DNA from: Solirubrobacteraceae bacterium
GTDB lineage: Bacteria; Actinomycetota; Thermoleophilia; Solirubrobacterales; Solirubrobacteraceae
Assembly (NCBI GenBank): GCA_030447005.1
Contig: JAUJME010000056.1
Coordinates: 1 to 8,616 of the forward strand
DNA: 8,616 nt
Direction: 5' to 3'
Shown here one piece after another: positions 1 through 5,122 of the stretch. The position numbers were made by a program, and so were the translations under genes. The notes beneath the pieces were generated by a model. That model ran no database searches and was not told the origin of the DNA. It saw only the letters and a program-made list of their open reading frames with translations. Every line of letters starts with the position of its first letter. The stretch's first letter is position 1.

Positions 1-3
1 GCT

Positions 4-46
4 TGGTCTGAGACCACCCCGGACGCACCGTCCTGTTTTGAGACAG
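4..46. repeat. Cluster of three short palindromes, possible IS terminus or terminator
   Basis: Three inverted repeats lie back to back. TGGTCT-G-AGACCA is at 4-16 (6-bp arms), GGACG-CAC-CGTCC at 21-33 (5-bp arms), and CTGT-TTTGAG-ACAG at 33-46 (4-bp arms). The first and third also resemble each other as an imperfect direct repeat about 30 bp apart, sharing TGAGAC in matching context. Read on the minus strand, the outer edge begins GGCTGTCTCAAAACAGGAC, which looks like the terminal inverted repeat of some insertion sequences; the element body would then lie left of the window. Alternatively, the second hairpin followed by TGTTTT could be a weak intrinsic terminator for a gene entering from the left, or part of the 3' end of the ligase gene, whose stop is 13 bp away. 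The palindromes are seen directly; the identity is inferred. Confidence 0.4.
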
Positions 47-58
47 CCTCTTAGCGGG

Positions 59-1237
59 TCACGCCGGGACCGGGGCGGCGAACGCCCCGGAGAGCTCGCG
101 CACGAGGCCCGGCAGGCCGTCCGGGCCCCGTGCCGCGGCGAGCTGCCGGGCCGCGCCGGGGCGCGCGAGCAGCCGCTCGACGCCCGCCAGCTCGGCCTCG
201 CAGCCGAGCGCCGCGGCGTGGGGCGCGCAGGCCGCCACGAGCTCCTCGACCCACTCCGCGAGCGGGCGCCGCCGCGCGGAGACGGGATCGATGAGCTCGG
301 CGGCCGTGCCGTCGCGGGCGGCCAGGAAGCGGTTCTCGTCGAGGACCTCGGGCGCCTCGACGAGGGCGCGCGGCGCTTGGCCCTCGAGCGACTCGAGCCG
401 GACGAGCGACTGGACGAGCGCGACGAGCGCCGCCGTCTCGCGGATCCGGATCTGGGCGTCCATCACCCGCACCTCGAGGGTGCCGAGCCGGGGCTGTAGC
501 CGCACGTCCCACCAGAGGAACGTCGGCTCGGGAAACGCCTCGCAGCGCAGCAGCAGGTCGATCGTCTCGGCGTACTGGCCGTAGCTGCGGAACGCCCGCG
601 GGATCCCCACCCGCGGGAACGCCTGGAACAGCGGCGTGCGCGCCGAGGCAAGGCCCGTGTCGCGGCCCTGCCAGAACGGCGAGTTCGCCGACAGGGCGAG
701 CAGCACCGGGAGGTGGGCGCGCATCCGGGTGAGCGCGCGTGCGGCCATCTCCGGGTCCGGGACGGCGACGTGGACGTGGAGCGCGAAGGTCGGCTCGCGC
801 CGCGCGAGCTCGCGCATCGAGCCGTAGATCGACTGGTAGCGCTCGCCGGAGGAGATGACGGTCTGCGACCAGACGGCGGTCGGGTGGGTCCCCGACACCC
901 CGGCCGCGAGGCCGAGGCGGTCGAGCGCGCCCGCCAGCGACCCGCGCAGCGCCGAGAGCTCGTCGGTCGCTCCCCCGACGGTCCCGTGGACGCCCGTGGC
1001 CAGCTCGAGCGCCGAGCCGTGGGTCTCGGTGCAGACGCGCTCGGCGAGCTCGGGCGGGAGGCGGCGCAGGACCTCGTCGCCGCGCGGCGCGAGCTCCCAG
1101 GTCCGCGGGTCGAGGAGCATGACCTCCTCCTCGACGCCGAGCGTCCAGGGGTCGGCGCGCGCCGCCTCGTTCCACCGCGCCCAGGCCGGAAGGGGCCTCG
1201 AGCCGAATGCCTCCCGATGCGCCACGCCGCACAGCAT
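59..1237 (-). CDS. Carboxylate-amine / glutamate-cysteine ligase, YbdK (GCS2) family
   Basis: This predicted 392-aa cytosolic enzyme belongs to the ATP-dependent GCS2 family. Members join glutamate to an amine such as cysteine; E. coli YbdK has weak gamma-glutamylcysteine ligase activity, and the physiological substrate is often unknown. Visible family signatures are TLGVEEEVMLLDP (residues 32-44, the ATP/metal-binding start of the fold), HVHV (154-157), the SANSPFWQGRDTG loop (183-195), WWDVRLQPRLGTLEVRVMD (242-260) and NRFLAARDG (302-310). I chose the ATG at 1237 because it gives about the usual family length (near 370-400 aa) and leaves a clean divergent intergenic region. A longer frame opens at 1372, but its extra 45 residues are Arg/Pro-rich, unlike the family, and would overlap the divergent gene at 1336. 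No clear Shine-Dalgarno sits before 1237. The gene is probably monocistronic. Family is confident; substrate is not known. Confidence 0.88.
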   Translation of the reverse strand: MLCGVAHREAFGSRPLPAWARWNEAARADPWTLGVEEEVMLLDPRTWELAPRGDEVLRRLPPELAERVCTETHGSALELATGVHGTVGGATDELSALRGSLAGALDRLGLAAGVSGTHPTAVWSQTVISSGERYQSIYGSMRELARREPTFALHVHVAVPDPEMAARALTRMRAHLPVLLALSANSPFWQGRDTGLASARTPLFQAFPRVGIPRAFRSYGQYAETIDLLLRCEAFPEPTFLWWDVRLQPRLGTLEVRVMDAQIRIRETAALVALVQSLVRLESLEGQAPRALVEAPEVLDENRFLAARDGTAAELIDPVSARRRPLAEWVEELVAACAPHAAALGCEAELAGVERLLARPGAARQLAAARGPDGLPGLVRELSGAFAAPVPA

Positions 1238-1255
1238 GCGGCACACGGGCCCCCG

Positions 1256-1271
1256 CCGCAATCGCTTGCGG
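1256..1271. promoter_or_regulatory. Perfect inverted repeat, candidate operator
   Basis: CCGCAA-TCGC-TTGCGG is a perfect 6-bp-arm palindrome with a 4-bp centre. It lies 18 bp upstream of the ligase start at 1237 and inside the gap between two divergent genes. Its position and symmetry fit a dimeric regulator site or a small hairpin in the ligase leader. No regulator gene lies next to it, so the function is inferred only from position. Confidence 0.3.
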
Positions 1272-1279
1272 GCCAGGAT

Positions 1280-1302
1280 GCCGGGCGGGCCGTTCGCCCG
1301 GC
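1280..1302. repeat. GC-only hairpin in the divergent intergenic region
   Basis: GCCGGGCG and CGCCCGGC form perfect 8-bp arms around a 7-nt loop (GGCCGTT). In RNA this would be a very stable stem. It could fold in the 5' leader of the minus-strand ligase transcript or separate the two divergent promoters. In such GC-rich DNA some stems arise by chance, so the role is uncertain. Confidence 0.3.
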
Positions 1303-1323
1303 GGTTCACCCGCCCCGCGGTGC

Positions 1324-1335
1324 AAGACTCAGGGG
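1324..1335 (+). promoter_or_regulatory. Leaderless-type -10 region for the 1336 gene
   Basis: AAGACT (1324-1329) is followed by six bases, CAGGGG, and then the GTG start at 1336. Actinobacterial -10 boxes follow TANNNT, and this differs only in the first base. The spacing would place transcription initiation at or next to the start codon. A good -35 at 17-18 bp is not evident. Confidence 0.35.
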
Positions 1336-1824
1336 GTGGAGACGAGCTCAGGGGCCGCCGGCTGGGACGCACCCGCGCGCCACGCCGTCGCCATCGCGAC
1401 CGTCCGCGCGTTCACCGAGGCCTCGGGCGCCGAGCGGGTCGCCGTGGTCCTCGACACGGGGAGCGCGGAGGCGGTGATGCTCGAGTGCCTGCCGGGCGCG
1501 CCGCTCGGGCTCAGCGCGGGGGAGGAGACCTTCGCGATCCCGCCCGACGCCACCGAGGGCATCGCGCCGCTGCCGGTGAAGGCCCCGCTCGCGCCGCCCG
1601 GCAGCGCGATCGAGGTCGACGCGGAGCGGGGGGAGATCCACGCGCCGATCGGCGTCCTGCCCTCGCTCGCCGCCGGGCTCCTCGCGCTCGCCCGCGCCCT
1701 CGGCGGGCGGACCGTCGCGGCCGCCGACTTCGCCACCCGCGAGCCGGGCCGCCCCCTGACGCTGGCCGCGCGGGAGGGCGAGGGCGTCATGGTCGCGGTG
1801 GGCGATCAGCAGTTCGAGCTCTGA
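1336..1824 (+). CDS. Conserved-looking hypothetical protein, 162 aa
   Basis: I do not recognise a characterised family. The predicted product is a soluble 162-aa protein with no signal peptide, membrane segment or cysteine-rich site. It alternates predicted strands and helices: an opening helix (about 12-25), a strand pair around ERVAVVLDTGSAEAVMLEC (33-51), a proline-rich middle (about 70-95), a helix around LPSLAAGLLALARALGG (113-129), and closing strands ending in VAVGDQQFEL. The opening has a faint resemblance to small sensor folds such as GAF, but the motif evidence is too thin to assign one. The GTG start at 1336 is preferred because a -10-like box lies just upstream and because the frame upstream of it is Arg/Pro/Gly-rich and overlaps the divergent ligase gene's 5' region. 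The downstream gene starts 70 bp later with its own promoter-like box. Confidence 0.65.
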   Translation: METSSGAAGWDAPARHAVAIATVRAFTEASGAERVAVVLDTGSAEAVMLECLPGAPLGLSAGEETFAIPPDATEGIAPLPVKAPLAPPGSAIEVDAERGEIHAPIGVLPSLAAGLLALARALGGRTVAAADFATREPGRPLTLAAREGEGVMVAVGDQQFEL

Positions 1825-1880
1825 GCCACGGCCGAGGGGCTTGTGAGGGCGCTCTGACCGGCGCGCTTCTCCCGGCACGC

Positions 1881-1894
1881 TTACATGGTGGGGC
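1881..1894 (+). promoter_or_regulatory. Leaderless-type -10 region for the SirB1-like gene
   Basis: TTACAT (1881-1886) is followed by eight bases, GGTGGGGC, and then the ATG at 1895. The run of G just before the start matches what is seen before the starts at 1336 and 5123. The spacing would fit transcription starting at or within a base or two of the ATG. No -35 consensus is obvious. Confidence 0.4.
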
Positions 1895-2551
1895 ATGCAG
1901 TCGTCCTCCTTCCTCGATCTGGCCCGCGATCCGGACCCGCCGATGGACCGCCTGGCGCTGGCACTGGCCGCCGAGCTGCGCGACATCGACGAGCCCGGCG
2001 CGCTCGCCGCCCTCGACGAGCTGGGCGAGGAGGTGGCCGACGCGCTGGCCGGCGCGGAGCGCACGCCGCAGGCCGAGGTCGAGGCGCTCGCGGGCGTGCT
2101 CGGGTCGCGCCACGGCTTCCACGGCGAGACGGAGGACTACGACGATCCCGACCGCTCGATGCTCGACCTCGTGCTCAGCCGCCGGGTCGGCCTGCCGATC
2201 CTCCTCTCCGTCCTCTACGCCGAGGTCGGCCGGCGGGCGGGCGTCGAGCTGGCCGGGGTCGGGCTGCCCGGGCACTTCGTGGTCGGCCACTTCGGCGCCC
2301 GGCCCCCGCTGCTCGCCGACCCGTTCCGCCGCGGCCGCCCCCTGCCCTCCGGCCTGGCGCCGGCGATGGTGCGGCCCTGGACGGCGCACGAGACCGCGCT
2401 GCGGATGCTCAACAACCTCGTCGCGTCCTACCAGGCGCGCCACGACCTCGGCCGCTCCATCCGCGCGGCCGAGCTCCGCCTCGCGGTGGCCGGGTCGGAC
2501 CGCGAGGCCCTCGAGCTCGAGCTGCGGGGGCTGCGGGCGCGGCTGAACTGA
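1895..2551 (+). CDS. SirB1 / transglutaminase-like family protein
   Basis: This 218-aa protein carries the SirB1-type transglutaminase-like core. Visible signatures are HGFHGETEDYDDPDRS (73-88), the LDLVLSRRVGLPILLSVLYA stretch (90-109), GVGLPGHFVVGHF (121-133), with the conserved His in GHF, a DPF motif (142-144), and the closing RMLNNLVASY (170-179). The usual catalytic Cys of true transglutaminases is not apparent: the protein contains no cysteine at all, so it is probably a binding or structural member rather than an acyl-transfer enzyme. Many family members carry a longer C-terminal TPR region; here the tail after 180 is short. SirB1 proteins are widespread and poorly characterised; the name comes from old Salmonella invasion-regulation genetics and should not be read as function. 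It is followed after 36 bp by the Cys/His-HhH-like gene and may be co-transcribed with it. Confidence 0.85.
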   Translation: MQSSSFLDLARDPDPPMDRLALALAAELRDIDEPGALAALDELGEEVADALAGAERTPQAEVEALAGVLGSRHGFHGETEDYDDPDRSMLDLVLSRRVGLPILLSVLYAEVGRRAGVELAGVGLPGHFVVGHFGARPPLLADPFRRGRPLPSGLAPAMVRPWTAHETALRMLNNLVASYQARHDLGRSIRAAELRLAVAGSDREALELELRGLRARLN

Positions 2552-2587
2552 GCCGCCGTGAGCCGGTACCGTGACGGCGAGCCGCCG

Positions 2588-3484
2588 ATGCCCGCGTTCT
2601 GCCGCCACAACCGCTTCCTGGCCAACTGCCCGATCTGCTCGCGCGAGCAGGCCGCAGCGGCGCCGATGCCCGCGCCGCGCAGCCGCACCGCGGGCAAGCG
2701 CGCGCCGGCGTCCTCGGCCGGGCCGGCGCGCTCGCGGACCGCGCTGCGCACCCGCCAGCTCGCCCGCGAGGCCGACGACGGCTACCGCTCCGAGCTCGTG
2801 CCCGGGATCAAGGCGACCGCCGACGCCGAGCGCCTCGCCCGCGCGCTGGCCGCCGCCGCCGCGCGGCTCGAGTACCCCGGCCCCTCCGAGGCGGTGGCCG
2901 CCGCGGCGGACCCCGAGGACGCGACGTGGCTCGCCTTCCTGCTCGCGCTGGCCGGCCCGGAGGCGCCCGAGCTGCGCGAGGCGATCCTGACGGCCGCCCC
3001 GCGCTGGGCGGACGGCGCCGCCGAGGGGCTCGACCCGCAGCGCGCGCGCACCGCCGAGGCCTACCGGGCGTGGGCGCAGCGCGCCGGCTCCCAGCACGCG
3101 GCGTTCACCGGCGAGGCGGCCTGGACGCCGGCCCGGCGGTTCTCCCGTGTCTTCGAGCGCCTCGCCCTGCCGGGGTTCGGCCGCGCCGCGCGCTTCGACC
3201 TGCTCGCCACCCTCGGCGCCGCCGGCGTCTACGAGCTCGAGGCCGCCAGCCTGCACCTCGGCGGCGACGATCCGACCACCACGGCGGCCAAGCGGGCGCT
3301 CGTCTCCGGCGACGTGATGCTGCTCGAGCGCCGCGCCGCCGCGCTGGCCGAGGCGTGCGGCGTCCCGCTCGCGGCGCTCGACGCCGGCCTCGCCGACTGG
3401 AACGCGCCGGGGCGGCGGGGGGCCGCCGAGACGGAGGAGGCCCCCGCGCCCCCAGGCGTCCGCGCGGCCCTCGGGCTCGCGTGA
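2588..3484 (+). CDS. Uncharacterised protein with N-terminal Cys/His cluster and HhH-like C-terminal region
   Basis: The product is 298 aa from the ATG at 2588. Its first 20 residues contain Cys5, His7, Cys14 and Cys17 in the pattern FCRHN...NCPIC, a plausible small zinc-binding site. A low-complexity basic linker (about 25-60) follows, then an Ala-rich helical domain (about 75-165). A C-terminal part holds LALPGFGRAARFDLLATLG (192-210) and an AAKRALVSGD stretch (233-242). The LPGFG segment followed by a helix resembles the helix-hairpin-helix of DNA glycosylase-type folds. It also recalls, from memory, the group annotated as alpha-glutamyl/putrescinyl thymine pyrophosphorylase clade 3; that match is a hypothesis. 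An alternative GTG start at 2558 would add ten residues. I prefer 2588 because it places MPAFCRHN at the terminus, with a weak GGCGAG about 6 nt upstream. The stop overlaps the next start. Confidence 0.7.
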   Translation: MPAFCRHNRFLANCPICSREQAAAAPMPAPRSRTAGKRAPASSAGPARSRTALRTRQLAREADDGYRSELVPGIKATADAERLARALAAAAARLEYPGPSEAVAAAADPEDATWLAFLLALAGPEAPELREAILTAAPRWADGAAEGLDPQRARTAEAYRAWAQRAGSQHAAFTGEAAWTPARRFSRVFERLALPGFGRAARFDLLATLGAAGVYELEAASLHLGGDDPTTTAAKRALVSGDVMLLERRAAALAEACGVPLAALDAGLADWNAPGRRGAAETEEAPAPPGVRAALGLA

Positions 3485-3744
3485 CCGCGACGCTGGCGCT
3501 CGGCGACCCCGCCACGGTCGCCGAGCTCATCGGGCTCCAGCGGGCCGCCTACCGCGTCGAGGCCCCCGCCGGGGCGGGCGAGACGTTCATCGGCGCCCGC
3601 GGCGGCGGGCGCCTGGTCGGGGCGCTGGGCCACCGCCGTGCGGACGGGATCGTGGACGTCCGCCGGCTCGTCGTGCACCCGGACGCAGTCCGCCGCGGCG
3701 TGAAGTCTCCCGGCGGCCTGCCCATCGTCCACTACGCCCACTGA
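3481..3744 (+). pseudogene. Truncated GNAT N-acetyltransferase remnant
   Basis: An 87-codon frame starts at a GTG that overlaps the preceding stop (GTGA). It reads as pieces of a GCN5-related N-acetyltransferase: LIGLQRAAYRVEA (16-28), then FIGARGGGRLVGAL (36-49), then VDVRRLVVHPDAVRRGV (58-74). The last piece is the beta-4 strand and the beginning of the acetyl-CoA pyrophosphate loop (R-x-x-G-x-G/A). The sequence departs from the family exactly within that loop: after RRGV it reads an unrelated 13-residue tail and stops. The helix and strands that should follow are absent. The segment between helix 1 and the FIGAR strand also looks shorter than usual. Without a complete acetyl-CoA site it is very unlikely to be active. 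It is probably a deletion remnant, although it may still be translated by coupling to the upstream gene. Confidence 0.65.
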
Positions 3745-3746
3745 CC

Positions 3747-5084
3747 GTGCCGCTCGTCGTCCTCGGGGCGCTCGCCGTGGCGCTGCTCTCGCTGCTGGGT
3801 CCGTCGGAGCCGACCTACGACCCCTGGGCGTGGATCATCTGGAGCCGCGAGGTGGTGCAGGGCGACCTCTCGACGATCGACGGGCCCTCGTGGAAGCCGC
3901 TGCCCGTGCTGCTCACGATCCCGTTCGCGCTGCTCGGCGACGACGTCGCGCCCGCCGCCTGGCTGGTCATCGCGCGCGCCGGCGGCCTGCTCGCCGTGGT
4001 GATGACCTACCGCCTCGGCGTCCGCCTCGCGGGCCGCGCGGCCGGGGTGATCGCGGGCGCCGCCCTGTTCGTCGCCGACGAGTACGTCCGCAACTTCGCG
4101 CGCGGCAACTCCGAGGGCCTGCTGGTCGCGCTCGTGCTCTTCGCGGTCGAGCGCCACCTCGACGGCCGCCGCGGGCAGGCATTCGGCCTGACGGTCGCCG
4201 CGGGCCTCCTGCGCCCCGAGGTGTGGCCGTTCCTCGGCCTCTACGGCCTCTGGCTGGCGTGGCGCGAGCCCCGGCTGCGCCTGGCGGTGCTCGCCGGGTT
4301 CGCCGGGATCGTCGTGCTGTGGCTGGGCCCGGAGTGGTGGGGCTCGGGCAACCCGCTGCGCGCCTCCGACCGCGCGCGCCAGCCCAACCCGGACGCCGCC
4401 GCGTTCGCCGAGTTCCCCTTCCTCGACGTCTTCCGCCGCTCCTGGTACGTGCTGATGCCGCCCGTCCTGACGGGTGCCGTGCTGGGGATCGTGCTGCGCC
4501 CGCGGGGGCTGCGGCTGGCCTTCGCGGCCGGCGCGGCGGCGCTGATGGTGATGGTGGCCGCCATGACCGAGGCGGGCTACGCGGGCAACCTGCGCTACGT
4601 CATCCTGCCCGCCGCGTTCGCCTGCGCGCTGGCGGGCGCCGGGTGGGTCGACCTCGTCCGCCGCGCGGCGGCGTGGGGGCGCTGGGCGGCGGGCGCCGCG
4701 GTGGTCCTCGCCCTCGCCTGGCTGGCGCCGTTCGCCGTCCACGAGGCCGGCGTGTTCTCCGAGGACCTGCGGCTCACCCGTGTGGAGACCGAGCTCTACG
4801 CGGACCTCGATCGGGCCGTCGCGGCGGCGGGCGGCGCCGCCGCCGCGCGGCGCTGCGGCGCGCTCTACACGGGCCGGTTCGACACCACGCCGCTCGTGTG
4901 GCGCCTCGGCGTGCACATCGACGATGTCGAGATCTTCCCCGCCCGTCCCGGGATCGCGTTCGCGCCGCGCCGCTTCAGCATCACGCGCCCGCAACCCTCC
5001 GCGCTCAGCCAGGACCCGCGCTTCGGCCCCGTCGCCGCCACGGAGCGCTGGGTCGTGCGCAGCAGCTGCGCGCGCGGCGGCTGA
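3747..5084 (+). CDS. Polytopic membrane protein, GT-C / GT39-like glycosyltransferase family
   Basis: This is a predicted 445-aa inner-membrane protein with about nine to ten hydrophobic segments (including roughly 2-17, 72-88, 95-111, 124-136, 178-194, 237-250, 257-272, 284-303 and 312-330) and an extracytoplasmic soluble tail (about 331-445). The first loop has EPTYDPWAWIIW (21-32), whose Asp25 sits where GT-C enzymes carry their catalytic acidic residue, then DGPSWKPLP (45-53). NSEGLL (121-126), LLRPEVWPFLGLYGLW (154-169) and NLRYVILPAA (281-290) also fit this class. GT-C enzymes transfer sugars from polyprenyl-phosphate donors; the substrate here is unknown. The start is the GTG at 3747, two bases after the GNAT remnant stop, the first ATG or GTG in this frame for at least the preceding 60 bases. 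It leaves almost no residues before the first membrane segment, so the original N-terminus may have been lost. No Shine-Dalgarno is visible; translation may be coupled. Confidence 0.75.
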   Translation: MPLVVLGALAVALLSLLGPSEPTYDPWAWIIWSREVVQGDLSTIDGPSWKPLPVLLTIPFALLGDDVAPAAWLVIARAGGLLAVVMTYRLGVRLAGRAAGVIAGAALFVADEYVRNFARGNSEGLLVALVLFAVERHLDGRRGQAFGLTVAAGLLRPEVWPFLGLYGLWLAWREPRLRLAVLAGFAGIVVLWLGPEWWGSGNPLRASDRARQPNPDAAAFAEFPFLDVFRRSWYVLMPPVLTGAVLGIVLRPRGLRLAFAAGAAALMVMVAAMTEAGYAGNLRYVILPAAFACALAGAGWVDLVRRAAAWGRWAAGAAVVLALAWLAPFAVHEAGVFSEDLRLTRVETELYADLDRAVAAAGGAAAARRCGALYTGRFDTTPLVWRLGVHIDDVEIFPARPGIAFAPRRFSITRPQPSALSQDPRFGPVAATERWVVRSSCARGG

Positions 5085-5109
5085 CTGCCGCGGTCACCGC
5101 GCCGCCTCG

Positions 5110-5122
5110 TAGGCTTTGGGGC
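5110..5122 (+). promoter_or_regulatory. Leaderless-type -10 box for the second glycosyltransferase gene
   Basis: TAGGCT (5110-5115) matches the actinobacterial TANNNT -10 consensus. It is followed by the seven bases TTGGGGC and then the ATG at 5123, so the transcript would start at or beside the start codon. This is the best of the promoter-like boxes in the window. No Shine-Dalgarno is present in the 38-bp gap. A CTGACT (5081-5086) lies too far upstream (23 bp) for a standard -35. Confidence 0.5.

Noticed and set aside
1..46. CRISPR repeat-spacer unit
   Set aside because: The two related segments are only about 14 bp, imperfect and not followed by further copies; no cas gene is in view.
1238..1372. 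N-terminal extension of the ligase to a start at 1372
   Set aside because: The added 45 residues do not resemble the family, would overlap the divergent gene by 37 bp, and would place both intergenic palindromes in coding sequence.
1825..1894. Intrinsic terminator after the 162-aa protein gene
   Set aside because: Only short GCGC-type complementarity is visible and there is no T-tract; nothing supports a specific stem.
1787..3256. A 489-codon open frame on the minus strand opposite the SirB1-like and Cys/His-HhH-like genes
   Set aside because: It is rich in Arg, Gly, Ala and Glu with no recognisable motifs. Very GC-rich DNA produces long stop-free antisense frames, and the plus-strand genes carry clear family signatures.
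3732..4994. A 420-codon minus-strand frame opposite the first GT-C-like gene
   Set aside because: The translation is low-complexity Arg/Glu/Gln/His with no motif; the plus strand has coherent membrane segments and GT-C-like motifs.
3830..5122. Upstream extension of the second glycosyltransferase frame to a 954-codon frame
   Set aside because: The added part is an Arg/Pro-rich shadow of the first membrane gene. The ATG at 5123 has a -10 box 7 nt before it and directly precedes the expected N-terminal membrane segment.
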